Source: Cohnella phaseoli
GTDB taxonomy: Bacteria > Bacillota > Bacilli > Paenibacillales > Paenibacillaceae
NCBI RefSeq assembly: GCF_003386235.1
Contig: NZ_QRDZ01000013.1
Coordinates: forward strand, 1 to 64,000
DNA length: 64,000 bases
Reading direction: 5' to 3'
In this document: one piece after another, positions 23,773 through 32,848 of the stretch
Layout: each line of letters starts with the position of its first letter
How positions within the stretch are numbered: the stretch's first letter is position 1
Program-made: the position numbers and the translations under genes
Notes under the pieces: generated by a model
Told to the model about the DNA's origin: nothing
What the model saw: the letters and a program-made list of their open reading frames with translations, nothing else
Databases searched by the model: none

Positions 23773-24645
23773 ATGTCAATGCTGACAGCGATATTACCAA
23801 GTGGGAAGATCATTAGTGCAATTGAATACGATGAGCAGAAACATGGTTATGAGCTGTATTGTATTGATGCGAATTGCAAAGCTCCGGTTGTGTTCGTAGG
23901 AAGAAATGAACGGACAAAAGCCTATTTTAAAACTGTTGGTCGAGATAAAGGAACTAAGCATACTACTAATTGTGGATTTTATCAGCCGTTAGATGTGGCT
24001 GGTGCTGTAGAAAAAATTGGTGAGTATCAAAGTGCAGTACTTGAAGCCGAAGGTGTTCCTAAAAAAATAATACGACTAAGTCTATCACGACTTGATCCAG
24101 AATATGAATCAGTTGAACGGGCACCAAGAGAAACTAAAGAAAAACCGGATACCGAGAATTTAGGGTTGAAGGATAAAAGGGAAACACCCGATGTAATAGG
24201 ATCATTAACCAGCATTGTTAAACTATTAACTTCTGTAGAGCCAGATATATTAGCATCGATTTACTTTAGTGTTGCTGGACGAAAAATCCCAATGTCTATG
24301 GTTGTAATGGGTCCGCAGAAAGCGCATGAAACAGTTTGGGCAGATGAGGCGCTCAGAATAAATTATTTCGTCTACGGGAGAGTCATAGCCGTTAGGCAGC
24401 TCGAAAAGGTAACTTACCTTGAACTCGAAGGGAAAGAAGCTCCTGTCACACTTGTCATCTTCAAAGATTACTATAAGCACTTTGATGACGATAAATTTAA
24501 CTTGTACATGAACAAAAAAGTACTTGTTTATGGTCAGCTTAGGAAAAACGATTATGGGGGGAAGAAAAAAACCGAAATAATCATTAAAACTTCAAAGTAC
24601 ATTACAATATTAAAGAAGAAAGAAATTGAAAATGTTGAACAGTAA
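23773..24645 (+). CDS. Hypothetical protein with CoiA-like zinc-finger start and OB-fold-like end
   Basis: AAGGAGAG sits between the previous gene and two close ATGs (23773 and 23779), so the start is uncertain by two codons. Residues 25-70 hold C-x-x-x-x-C, then a basic stretch, then H-x-x-x-C, similar to the N-terminal finger of CoiA-type nuclease-associated proteins. Residues 210-285 (NYFVYGRVIAVRQLEKVTYLEL onward) look like an OB fold. Nucleic-acid binding is a reasonable guess. A link to a family is tentative. Confidence 0.6.
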   Translation: MSMLTAILPSGKIISAIEYDEQKHGYELYCIDANCKAPVVFVGRNERTKAYFKTVGRDKGTKHTTNCGFYQPLDVAGAVEKIGEYQSAVLEAEGVPKKIIRLSLSRLDPEYESVERAPRETKEKPDTENLGLKDKRETPDVIGSLTSIVKLLTSVEPDILASIYFSVAGRKIPMSMVVMGPQKAHETVWADEALRINYFVYGRVIAVRQLEKVTYLELEGKEAPVTLVIFKDYYKHFDDDKFNLYMNKKVLVYGQLRKNDYGGKKKTEIIIKTSKYITILKKKEIENVEQ

Positions 24646-24656
24646 CTTCTTATCTC

Positions 24657-24686
24657 TTGCGCCTTTCAGTATTAAATGTGTAAAAT
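24657..24686 (+). promoter_or_regulatory. Promoter before leader copy 5
   Basis: TTGCGC (24657-24662) and TAAAAT (24681-24686) are spaced by 18 bases; the GCAA box starts 35 bases after the -10. Confidence 0.6.
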
Positions 24687-24719
24687 ATGAGTAGATACTT
24701 TTAGGCTTTATGCCATTTC

Positions 24720-24816
24720 CGCAAATTTAGACCTTATGGTTGTATTGCTCGTAAAAGAATAGTATCTTTACCCTCAAGGTGACTGCTGATTTTATATCAG
24801 TAGTCTTTTTTTTGCA
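24720..24816 (+). promoter_or_regulatory. GCAA-box hairpin leader, copy 5
   Basis: CGCAAATTTAGACCTTATGG starts the element. ACCTT (24731-24735) can pair with AAGGT (24776-24780). A separate strong terminator, GACTGCTGAT/ATCAGTAGTC plus T8 (24781-24813), follows. The same 5' AGAC could instead pair with GTCT in that terminator, so the two folds compete. Confidence 0.65.
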
Positions 24817-24913
24817 ATTTTAAAATATATAATTTATATTTCGGGATAAATATTGCATTAAAAATATGAAGTGATAAAATAGAAATAAGTAAAATGGGAT
24901 GATGGGGAGCAGG

Positions 24914-25480
24914 GTGATTCATATTACATCTATTAGAGATACTTTCCTATATAGAGGTCAGATTCTCACTGTGAAGATAAGCAGAGAAGTTGAAACGCAG
25001 TACGTGCGTCTCGAAACTAATTCTTATTCTGAATGCGTAAAACCTGTCGAAAACGGATTTTTAACAAGACCAAATTCAGAAATAGCCTCTAGTTTTGGAT
25101 CTGACGATATAATGCTCATCCCATCAAGTTATGGGGAAAAATACCAAAAAATTCTAGAATCAGAACGAGCTAAACAAAATGAGCTTTATAAAATGAAGTG
25201 GGAAAGTCAGTTCAGAGCTGGTCTTGGTGGTTTGGTTTATGGATCAATCAATCCTGGTCAACCTGCGGGCTGGAACTTATTAGTGTTGATGAGATTACCG
25301 TCGGGATTACTTAGTGAATATTCATATAAAAATAATTTGTTTATTGGAGAATCAGAAGCGTGCGAGGCAATCAGAAATCTTAAAGGAATTGATGGAACAT
25401 TAATAAAAAATGGACTTCCGTTCCCAGTAACCTTTGTAGGAAAAACTGAGCTAAGAATGATTTTGAAGGGCAGGGGCTGA
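24914..25480 (+). CDS. Hypothetical protein
   Basis: The GTG at 24914 with GGGGAG upstream is preferred, though ATGs at 24899 and 24902 are in frame. The product has about 188 residues, mixed composition, no membrane segment and no cysteine cluster. A central GLVYGSINPGQPAGWN segment is glycine- and proline-rich. It is not recognised. It is the first gene after leader copy 5 and is followed 3 bases later by the next start. Confidence 0.6.
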   Translation: MIHITSIRDTFLYRGQILTVKISREVETQYVRLETNSYSECVKPVENGFLTRPNSEIASSFGSDDIMLIPSSYGEKYQKILESERAKQNELYKMKWESQFRAGLGGLVYGSINPGQPAGWNLLVLMRLPSGLLSEYSYKNNLFIGESEACEAIRNLKGIDGTLIKNGLPFPVTFVGKTELRMILKGRG

Positions 25481-25483
25481 CAC

Positions 25484-25741
25484 TTGAGACCCAAAAAGGA
25501 TAAGGGCTTAAAGAAAATACACCAAGGGATTAGAATACCGGATTATCTCGTTCAAGTAATGAGAAACCATGGCGGTGTTCAAAAATTCATTGATGCCCTG
25601 CTCACAGGTGATGATACGATCGCAACTTGTTTACTCTTTGATTTGGTTGATGCAATTAACAGAGAAGATAATGTAAAGAAAAACTCTGCAATTAATAATG
25701 CAACTTGGTTCTTAGAATGGAAACAGGAAAGAAAGGCATAG
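25484..25741 (+). CDS. Hypothetical protein, possible antitoxin
   Basis: TTG at 25484 with GGCAGGGG 7 bases upstream encodes 85 residues. It is small, helical and ends 13 bases before a RelE-like toxin gene, the classic position of an antitoxin. It has no recognisable ribbon-helix-helix or HTH signature, so the pairing is inferred from position. Confidence 0.5.
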   Translation: MRPKKDKGLKKIHQGIRIPDYLVQVMRNHGGVQKFIDALLTGDDTIATCLLFDLVDAINREDNVKKNSAINNATWFLEWKQERKA

Positions 25742-25754
25742 GAGGAGGTAGCGC

Positions 25755-26057
25755 ATGTACTCAGTTCGTTTTTCATCAAAAAGAGTAGAAAAAGAAGTGA
25801 AATGTTTGGAAAAAAAAGATCGAGTAATAGCTGAAGCTGTATTTGAAGAGCTGATGAAGGAACCCCGTCCTGCAAAGTATCAATATGAGCAACTCTTGTG
25901 CAACTCAGTCGTAAAAAAATTGAAAGCCGGCCGGGTAAGAATTTTCTATATGATTAACGAGAACTTAAAGGAAATTGTTGTAGGAAGAGTATGCTACAGA
26001 ACTTCTAACACATATCAATGTGAACCATCTAGTTGGTTCAGAGGAGTGGTTGCATAA
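25755..26057 (+). CDS. RelE/ParE-type toxin-like protein
   Basis: The 100-residue protein has the RelE-superfamily pattern: YSVRFSSKRVEKEVKCL at the start, a helix, KKLKAGRVRIFYMINEN in the centre, and IVVGRVCYRTSNTY at the end. Basic and aromatic residues in the last strand could be catalytic as in RelE mRNA interferases. It has GGAGGAGG upstream and abuts the next gene (TAA then ATG). Confidence 0.7.
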   Translation: MYSVRFSSKRVEKEVKCLEKKDRVIAEAVFEELMKEPRPAKYQYEQLLCNSVVKKLKAGRVRIFYMINENLKEIVVGRVCYRTSNTYQCEPSSWFRGVVA

Positions 26058-27119
26058 ATGACAGATAATCTGTCAGTAATCATTTTAAATCTATGCTTTA
26101 TTCCGTTTTTATTGGTATCATTAATATTATCAGTTAGAATTTATAAAAAAAGAAAAAAGAGAGGGTATAAGGTTTACGGATATGGCACAGCCCTATTATT
26201 AAGTTCTGAAATACTCTTATTGCTTTCGATTTCCCTAGAACAAAACGATTGGATGCAAACGTTAAGAGATTCTATTCAGTATTCTGGGTTTTACATCTCA
26301 TTTTTGGGAATCCTGCAACTGTATAAAGTAATTCCATGGCGTGCCAGAGTAACGTTATATGGATTTTCTGTTATTGTTTTTGGTGCCGGGTTAATACTTG
26401 ATGGATGGGAAAGTATTCTATTTGTTTTAATTCTGTGTTTAGCTTGCTGTAACAAGGGGAAATGGATTCCCGCAACTCAGGTGAGTGTTGTACTAGGGCT
26501 AATGCTAGCTTCAGAAATAATACAGCTTCTTAAACAATTTCTAAATATTGATAAATACTTTCAGGTGGATCTTCTTGCTCCTATACTAAATGGATTGACC
26601 ATTTGTATGTTTATGGTCATAATTGTTGAGCGAATATCTGATGTGTTGGAGAAGTCATATCAAGACTCCGTCATTGATATGTTAACTGGCTTGTTTAATC
26701 GCAGATACTTCACTGGAATGATAGCAAGATACGTGGAAAGGGAATTGCAAGTAACCTTGGTGATACTCGATTTGGATAATTTTAAGAAACTTAATGATTC
26801 TCAAGGACATGAAGCTGGAGATGCTGCTTTAAAAAGCATAGCTGATATTATTAAAGAGGAAGTAGATAGCAAAGGCTTCGCTGCTAGATTTGGTGGGGAA
26901 GAGATGGTTATGCTAATTACAAAGGATATTCAGGTTGCCGAGTTCTGTGAGAATGTAAGGTATAGAATAGAAAAAGAATCGACGCCTCAAATCACTGCAA
27001 GCATTGGTTTTTCGAAGTGGGTAAGTGGAGTTTCGGTGAGCGAGCTAATAAAGAGAGCTGATGAAGCCATGTACCATAGTAAGTCAACTGGTAAGAACAA
27101 GGTAACTGGTTATCAATAA
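26058..27119 (+). CDS. Membrane diguanylate cyclase (GGDEF)
   Basis: The 353-residue protein has a membrane part of about six or seven helices (residues 5-195) and a C-terminal GGDEF domain starting at DMLTGLFNRRYF. The active site reads RFGGEEM (G279-G280-E281-E282), a functional-looking GGEE[F/M] variant, and the substrate-binding DLDNFKKLND is intact. No RxxD inhibitory site precedes it. It would make cyclic di-GMP. The pilus operon and an HD-GYP protein lie downstream, so it probably controls pilus function. Its start directly abuts the toxin-like gene stop. Confidence 0.9.
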   Translation: MTDNLSVIILNLCFIPFLLVSLILSVRIYKKRKKRGYKVYGYGTALLLSSEILLLLSISLEQNDWMQTLRDSIQYSGFYISFLGILQLYKVIPWRARVTLYGFSVIVFGAGLILDGWESILFVLILCLACCNKGKWIPATQVSVVLGLMLASEIIQLLKQFLNIDKYFQVDLLAPILNGLTICMFMVIIVERISDVLEKSYQDSVIDMLTGLFNRRYFTGMIARYVERELQVTLVILDLDNFKKLNDSQGHEAGDAALKSIADIIKEEVDSKGFAARFGGEEMVMLITKDIQVAEFCENVRYRIEKESTPQITASIGFSKWVSGVSVSELIKRADEAMYHSKSTGKNKVTGYQ

Positions 27120-27128
27120 AGGGGACGG

Positions 27129-28094
27129 ATGGCATTGGAACGTACCTATTCACCAGAAGAGGTTGCTCGATTATGTGATGTCACTGTAAGAACTGTTTAT
27201 GACTGGAACAAGAAAGGTTTAGTCGTAGGGTTTCAGGAAGGTAAGAATCTACGGTTTAGGAAATCTGATTTCCATTTTTATGAAACAAGTATAAGCCTAA
27301 GAAAAGCTGCAATCGAAATAGATGTACCTTTAAAATTCTTAATTCAATGGGTCGAGAAGAAAAAGAAGTTGCTTTCAGCTCCCTTTGCAAGCAACACTAA
27401 AAAGTATTTTGTTGATAAAATGTGGCTCAGTCAATCAAAGGACCAAATACTAGAAGAGTATCGATCAAAGCAAAAAAAGACTAACGAAAAGGATCGTACT
27501 GGGAAAAAATTATCTTTATTCAAAGATTCACTAAGATTGTTTGATTCTGTGGATATCGATGGTTCAAAATACCGCATTACGAATCTTGATCTATTGGAAG
27601 TCATTGATGCGCTTGGACAACGGAAAACCTTAGCGAATCTTGAGTGGCAGTCGGCAGAATGTTTGAATCGACCTTACATTGGATATGAGGGTCGAACAGA
27701 GTTTCGGATACCAAAGTCAAATGACATTTACTCTGTGGAGTTTTTTGTTCTAGAAAGACTCGTATATTATTGCGGAATACACAATGTCATAATCTATGAA
27801 AATAGTAATTACTATTTAGTAGTTTGTAGGAATTGCATAATTCCTTATAACGAAGCATTGTATGCTGCATTAAGCCAATATGTCATAGATGGTTACGTGT
27901 GGGTAGACGGAATTGGCAACATTGTTCTAGGAGAGTACGAAATCCGACTTACAGTGCCATTAAAATATAGCTCTATGCTTGAAATTGAAAATATCCTTAA
28001 ATCAAATCTAGATGACAGTTCGATTCCAAAATGGATAGGAAAAAAAATAGATGAGATTGTTGAACATCAGAAGAACCATCCACTAGAAACTTAA
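27129..28094 (+). CDS. MerR-like HTH protein
   Basis: The 321-residue protein starts with an excisionase/MerR-type winged helix: YSPEEVARLCDVTVRTVYDWNKKGL. A second helix-rich segment with a similar pattern follows (SLRKAAIEIDVPLKFLIQWV), and the rest (130-321) is an unrecognised soluble domain. The start is 9 bases after the cyclase stop (AAAGGGGACGG upstream), so both are co-transcribed. It could be a transcription regulator of the pilus locus that follows the next leader element. Confidence 0.75.
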   Translation: MALERTYSPEEVARLCDVTVRTVYDWNKKGLVVGFQEGKNLRFRKSDFHFYETSISLRKAAIEIDVPLKFLIQWVEKKKKLLSAPFASNTKKYFVDKMWLSQSKDQILEEYRSKQKKTNEKDRTGKKLSLFKDSLRLFDSVDIDGSKYRITNLDLLEVIDALGQRKTLANLEWQSAECLNRPYIGYEGRTEFRIPKSNDIYSVEFFVLERLVYYCGIHNVIIYENSNYYLVVCRNCIIPYNEALYAALSQYVIDGYVWVDGIGNIVLGEYEIRLTVPLKYSSMLEIENILKSNLDDSSIPKWIGKKIDEIVEHQKNHPLET

Positions 28095-28098
28095 TCTA

Positions 28099-28127
28099 TT
28101 GCGGATATGGAAAAATAGACTTATAAT
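28099..28127 (+). promoter_or_regulatory. Sigma-A promoter of the pilus operon
   Basis: TTGCGG (28099-28104), a 17-base spacer, and TATAAT (28122-28127) lie just after the MerR-like gene and 33 bases before leader copy 6. Confidence 0.8.
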
Positions 28128-28159
28128 TAAAACAGTTCGAGTGAATTCACTCATTTTAA

Positions 28160-28223
28160 GCAAATTAAGGACTCTATTGAGCTTCTATTCTTAGGAATAG
28201 GTGTGTCAATAGGGTCCTTTTTT
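28160..28223 (+). promoter_or_regulatory. GCAA-box hairpin leader, copy 6
   Basis: GCAAATTAAGGACTCTATTG opens the element. GGACTCTATTGA (28169-28180) pairs with TCAATAGGGTCC (28206-28217, one wobble), with T7 after it; the interior carries CTATTC-TTAG-GAATAG. It puts an intrinsic terminator in front of the whole Tad operon. Confidence 0.75.
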
Positions 28224-28257
28224 ATTTCAAAAAACTTATATAAGGGGACTGAGAAGA

Positions 28258-29184
28258 TTGAGGAGGAAGGCACTTCTATGGATCGCATCGCTAGTAATGA
28301 TGGGGGTTTCAGTTTTTGGATACTATCAGTTTATACAGGCAACTAAATCAAACGTCGAGATGAGGACTACCATAAAGCCAACAAGATTTCTAAAAAGCAG
28401 TGAAGTAATTGAGCGGTCTATGTTGCAAGAGGTAGTAATCGCTAACGAAGCGCACTCAGCAAACGCAATTCTCGATGTCGATCAACTTATCGGTTTAACA
28501 GTCGTAGTTCCAATAAGTGAACAAGAGGAATTTCTCCCATGGAAACTCTCTAAAAAAGAGATTGTCCCAAAGGAGGGGGAAAGGTACTTCAGCTTTAAGA
28601 CCGATCAAATTGCCAATGTCAACAATATGGTTAGAAAAGGAGATCGAGTAGACGTCTGGGTCGAGTTTGACACTCCAAAGCGTGCAGTACTTAATGGTCA
28701 AAACTGGCACATAGGCGCAATCAAAATAATTGAGGGACTCATGGTTTCCAGTGTAAAGAATGCTGAGGGCATTGAGATTACTGACGAGAAAACAATTTCG
28801 GTTTTTTCACAATCGGAGGCAGAGCAACTTAGAAACGACCGTGGAAAGGCAACTGGAAAAGCCGAACAGAACACATACATTATGAATGATGATATATATA
28901 CAGCGTATGTTCTTGGATCCATTGGTGGCAAAGTGAAACTTGCACTCCCCAACCTAGCTGCAACCGACAGCGCGGAGGCTAAAGTAACCGATGTTTTTCA
29001 GAATGTAAATGGTTCCTCCATATTCATTAAAGGAATGGAAGAAGATCAAGTAATCAACTTCACAGGTGAAGTCAGCACCCAAAATGTGAGGGGAAGTCAA
29101 GTGGAGAAAGAAGATGAAAAATCCTCATTCACTGATACTCAGGATACTTCGAGTTCCTCCAATGTTGAAAATTCGAACGAATAG
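28258..29184 (+). CDS. cpaB: CpaB/RcpC-like Flp pilus assembly protein
   Basis: TTG at 28258 with GGGGACTGAG upstream encodes 308 residues. A single N-terminal membrane helix (residues 5-26) is followed by a SAF-like domain and an extracytoplasmic part with DQIANVNNMVRKGDRVDVWV, the typical CpaB/RcpC segment. The C-terminus is serine- and acid-rich. It is the first gene of the Tad pilus cluster and sits 12 bases before TadZ. The role would be pilus assembly at the cell surface or peptidoglycan. Confidence 0.8.
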   Translation: MRRKALLWIASLVMMGVSVFGYYQFIQATKSNVEMRTTIKPTRFLKSSEVIERSMLQEVVIANEAHSANAILDVDQLIGLTVVVPISEQEEFLPWKLSKKEIVPKEGERYFSFKTDQIANVNNMVRKGDRVDVWVEFDTPKRAVLNGQNWHIGAIKIIEGLMVSSVKNAEGIEITDEKTISVFSQSEAEQLRNDRGKATGKAEQNTYIMNDDIYTAYVLGSIGGKVKLALPNLAATDSAEAKVTDVFQNVNGSSIFIKGMEEDQVINFTGEVSTQNVRGSQVEKEDEKSSFTDTQDTSSSSNVENSNE

Positions 29185-29196
29185 GAGATTGGCGAA

Positions 29197-30411
29197 ATGA
29201 ATGCATTATTCGCTTTGAAACAAGATGCAAGTTTAGAAAAAATTCTCGAAAATAAGAAGTTGGAAATCAATATCGAAATTGCCCAAGACAAATATGTTTT
29301 TATGAACAAAATGAAGTCCCAGTTCGATATTGTCGTTGCAAATTGTAATCTTTTTGGGGACGTATACCCCTGGGAATGGATGCTTACTATCAAGGAAAAA
29401 TCGCCGGCAGCAAAAGTAATTATTCTTTTAGACCATGAAGTATACGATGCAAGTCTTCAAGAAGTCGTAACTCGATTGTCAAATGATTTTGGGTACCTGA
29501 TAGTACCATCTGGACAGTCCCCTGAAGAAATAGGAACCGCGGTATCAAACGAATTATTTAAACCTTATGTTCGTAATACAACAAGTACTGATCTTGGAGA
29601 AGTTATTTCCGTTTGGTCTACATCAAACAAGGATGGTGCCAGCACCATCGCTGGCAATACGGCATTAGCAATAGCGCAAAAATTCCCAGAACTTAGAGTG
29701 GGCTTAATTGACCTCAACTTAAAGAATCCAGAAATCCGGACAAACTTCAATTTGACAGATCGTGGAAGAAACAATCTTAAAATTCGTCCAAAAATGCAGA
29801 CCGGTACTCTAAGCTCAGATGATTTGTTAGCAGCATGTCTGGTTTATGGAAGGCTTAAAAACTTACATATTCTAACTGGATCATCCAGGAGAGATACTGC
29901 ATTTGATGTCACACCAGAAATGATTCACCATCTGCTGAATACAGCAAAAGCTACCTTTGATATTACGATCGTAGATGCTGGGGCGCAGCCTGATAATGCT
30001 GGGACTATAAGTGCAGTAAGGTTGGCAGACCATAAGTGGTTGGTCACACAGAATTACTTCTCTTCTTTCAAATTAAGTTGGGGTGAGTGGTTTGATTGCG
30101 TTTGGAAATACTGTGGAATTGAGCCTAAAGATATCGCCTTAATAGTTAATAGATCTACAAAAAGCGGGGAAGGAAAAAGTATCTCAAATCATCTGGGGAT
30201 GCAGCTATTGGCCGAAGTTCCTAACATTATGGGAGGAGAAGGACTTCGAGCAGTGAATGAGGGAATTCCTGCTTACCAGCTTGGTGTAAGTGAGGAGTTT
30301 AATGAAAAAATAAATGAACTTGTTCGAAGTGCAGCTGGTAAACACGTTTCCAGCAATGACAATCCGGAAAAGAAGCAAGGGATTTTCAAAAAGTTATCAT
30401 CTTTGTTCTAG
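29197..30411 (+). CDS. tadZ: TadZ/CpaE-like protein
   Basis: The 404-residue protein has an N-terminal receiver-like part (about 1-120) and a MinD/ParA-like ATPase part (about 130-380). The P-loop position reads NKDGASTIAGN, so the canonical KGGxGKTT lysine is missing while the rest is kept, as in atypical TadZ proteins. TadZ marks the pole and localises the Tad machine. It lies between CpaB and TadA, in the usual order. Confidence 0.8.
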   Translation: MNALFALKQDASLEKILENKKLEINIEIAQDKYVFMNKMKSQFDIVVANCNLFGDVYPWEWMLTIKEKSPAAKVIILLDHEVYDASLQEVVTRLSNDFGYLIVPSGQSPEEIGTAVSNELFKPYVRNTTSTDLGEVISVWSTSNKDGASTIAGNTALAIAQKFPELRVGLIDLNLKNPEIRTNFNLTDRGRNNLKIRPKMQTGTLSSDDLLAACLVYGRLKNLHILTGSSRRDTAFDVTPEMIHHLLNTAKATFDITIVDAGAQPDNAGTISAVRLADHKWLVTQNYFSSFKLSWGEWFDCVWKYCGIEPKDIALIVNRSTKSGEGKSISNHLGMQLLAEVPNIMGGEGLRAVNEGIPAYQLGVSEEFNEKINELVRSAAGKHVSSNDNPEKKQGIFKKLSSLF

Positions 30412-30429
30412 GAGAGGGGAGACTGATTT

Positions 30430-31842
30430 GTGAGCGAATCCACTATGAAGATTAGGAAGAAATTTCATCTGACAAGCTATATAAAAGATTTAAAACATCT
30501 GAATTCACTTGATAATAAGCCTGAGAAGTTAATCCCGATTGCAAAACGTCGAGTAAGAACAAAAATGTCCCTTAGTGAAGCTTCAGAAATAATATACAAG
30601 CATCTAATGGATCGATCGAAAAACGATACCCAGCTCCATGAGGATATTATGAGTGCAGGTTTAGGAGAACCAAATGCCCAGGAACGATTGAAGGCGGTTG
30701 TCGAAAACCTGATTCTGGAATACAAAATCGATATTGATGAGAGCACATTAATTGATAATCTGAGCCCCGCGGAGTCAGTATTTGCAGAAACTTGTGGTGC
30801 AAGTTTATTGGATGATCTGCTGAGGCTGCCGGATGTAGAAGAGGTTCAAGCAATTGGTCAAGATATTTTTCTAATCAGAAACGCCGAGCAAACTATGCAC
30901 CATCGGAAATTCTCTTCATTAAAGCATGTTGAACTTCTTCAAGACCGGCTCGCGCTTTGTGGTAAGAAGCCAATAAATGATGCTAACCCATTTCTTCAAA
31001 CTTATCTTTGGAGTGGATCTAGATTAGTAATGAGTAGACCCAGGTATTCTGATGTGCCGGCAATTCACATCAGAAACTTCCTGGTAAAAGATGTATCGCT
31101 AGATTTGCTTGCTACGAGTCAATTTAGAACGATTAATACACAAATGGCGGGGCTTCAAAAAAAACTCATTAAGTTTAAGTCAAGCTTTTTGATCGGCGGA
31201 GGAACTAATACAGGGAAAACTACGTACTTGTACGGCCTCTGCGAAGCAATGTCAGAGCAAGATAGAATACGTACATTGGAAAAGGAGTTTGAAATTTCTT
31301 TAAGACGTCGTCTATCCGGAAAGCGTAATATTCTTGCAGTCAGGGAAGTAGAGGAACTGGGACTAACAATGGAAGAAGCTTTTAAACCGATATTGGTTAT
31401 GTCCCCGACCTGGATCATAGAAGGAGAAGCAAAAGGAAGCGAAATCAACCAAGCAATCCAAGGTTCACTACGTGGTCACAATGTGATCGTTACCGTTCAT
31501 ACTAACAATCGGGATAGTATCACATCGGATATATACGACATGATTAAGCAAGATAATCGAAATCATGATGTAGCAGATATTATGAATCGGATTGCACGAG
31601 CTTTTCCAATTCTCGTCTATAAACGGATCATAAAAATAAAAAACGTCAACTATCGAGTAGCTACAGAAATAACGCATTTGTACGTAGAGGATGGAAAGGT
31701 TTACGTGAAGCCGCTTGTCTTATGGGACTATGAGAAACTTGATTGGGTAACTACTGGAAACAAGTTTCATCAGTCGTTCAAGGAACGATTGATTGGAAAT
31801 GGTGCAACGGCAGCAGATTTTGCTGAGTTTGGAGTGTGGTAA
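30430..31842 (+). CDS. tadA: TadA/CpaF ATPase
   Basis: GTG at 30430 with AGAGGGGAG upstream encodes 470 residues. The C-terminal half contains Walker A GGTNTGKTT, an Asp/Glu box, the PTWIIEGEAKGSE segment (Walker B-like) and VTVHTNNRDS, all as in type II/IV secretion ATPases of the CpaF family. It powers pilus extension and retraction. The usual RGEVRG box is changed to EGEAKG. It is followed by TadB with an overlapping ribosome binding site. Confidence 0.88.
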   Translation: MSESTMKIRKKFHLTSYIKDLKHLNSLDNKPEKLIPIAKRRVRTKMSLSEASEIIYKHLMDRSKNDTQLHEDIMSAGLGEPNAQERLKAVVENLILEYKIDIDESTLIDNLSPAESVFAETCGASLLDDLLRLPDVEEVQAIGQDIFLIRNAEQTMHHRKFSSLKHVELLQDRLALCGKKPINDANPFLQTYLWSGSRLVMSRPRYSDVPAIHIRNFLVKDVSLDLLATSQFRTINTQMAGLQKKLIKFKSSFLIGGGTNTGKTTYLYGLCEAMSEQDRIRTLEKEFEISLRRRLSGKRNILAVREVEELGLTMEEAFKPILVMSPTWIIEGEAKGSEINQAIQGSLRGHNVIVTVHTNNRDSITSDIYDMIKQDNRNHDVADIMNRIARAFPILVYKRIIKIKNVNYRVATEITHLYVEDGKVYVKPLVLWDYEKLDWVTTGNKFHQSFKERLIGNGATAADFAEFGVW

Positions 31843-31843
31843 T

Positions 31844-32836
31844 TTGATAAATATCCTTGGTAATACAGTACTTTCTGGAATAATCAAAGGCATTTTCCAC
31901 TCATTATGGATCGTTGGATCAGCTATGTTAATCCTTCAAATCAACCAAATGATTGGGAATCGATTCAAAGGCAAGAATCGGTGGAGAACGTTTGAAGGAA
32001 AATCACCCCGGATAAGTACATCATTTTCTCTTAAGGAATCGCCTATTCTTAAGAAGTTCGTAAAGGAGATTGACTTCGCTGAGATAAAATTTCAGCCAGG
32101 TTTTATATTTGCATTAATGGTCATCATGACTATTTCTGCATTTTGGGGAATAGAAGGAGCTATCTATCTACTGAAAGTAAAATTCGCAACTGGTTCTGAT
32201 CGGTTGAGTGATTCCGGTGTTTGGATCATCAGTCTTTGTACAAGTATTCTATTCGGCTCAATACCCTATTTCTATGTTCACTTCAAAGTACAAAGAAAAC
32301 GCCATCGTATTTCGGTTCGAATGATAGCTTTGGTCCAAAATTTGATCGGAAATTATAATCACCGACTAACGATGCTAGAGGTTATCCGGCAGTCGGAGGA
32401 AACAATGCCAGAAGACGTAAGAGGTGAATGGTCTCGATTATCGCTGTCATTAAGTATAAAAAAAATTGACGAGGCTCTTTATGAGTTTGCAGATAGAATA
32501 GGGAATAAATGGGCGGAAGATTTAGCAGATATGCTGCTCATCGCATCCGAGCACGGTTCCGACATAACAGATTCATTAAAAAGGCTTGTTCAGCGAATGC
32601 AAACTGAGAAAACGAATGAAGATTCGCGCTTGGCAATGATCACAGTTTTTCGAATCGGAACAACCATTCTTGTAATTTCAAACTTTATCGTAATTTTTGT
32701 GAACATTTGGTTGGATGGAGCGAATTACCATGCATATTTTATTGATCCCACAGGAAAGCTGCTAATTGTACTATCGATAATTGTGATGTTCGTGTCTATG
32801 ATCTTAGTCATTCGTTCAGGGAAGAAACAGTTTTAG
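31844..32836 (+). CDS. tadB: TadB-like inner membrane platform protein
   Basis: TTG at 31844 with GGAG 9 bases upstream is chosen; it is one base after the TadA stop. The 330-residue protein has four hydrophobic segments (near 8-28, 80-102, 125-147 and C-terminal) and the T2SSF-type cytoplasmic domain, including an SIKKIDEALYEFADRIG stretch. With TadC it forms the platform on which pilin is assembled. Confidence 0.82.
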   Translation: MINILGNTVLSGIIKGIFHSLWIVGSAMLILQINQMIGNRFKGKNRWRTFEGKSPRISTSFSLKESPILKKFVKEIDFAEIKFQPGFIFALMVIMTISAFWGIEGAIYLLKVKFATGSDRLSDSGVWIISLCTSILFGSIPYFYVHFKVQRKRHRISVRMIALVQNLIGNYNHRLTMLEVIRQSEETMPEDVRGEWSRLSLSLSIKKIDEALYEFADRIGNKWAEDLADMLLIASEHGSDITDSLKRLVQRMQTEKTNEDSRLAMITVFRIGTTILVISNFIVIFVNIWLDGANYHAYFIDPTGKLLIVLSIIVMFVSMILVIRSGKKQF

Positions 32837-32848
32837 GAGGCCAAGGAA

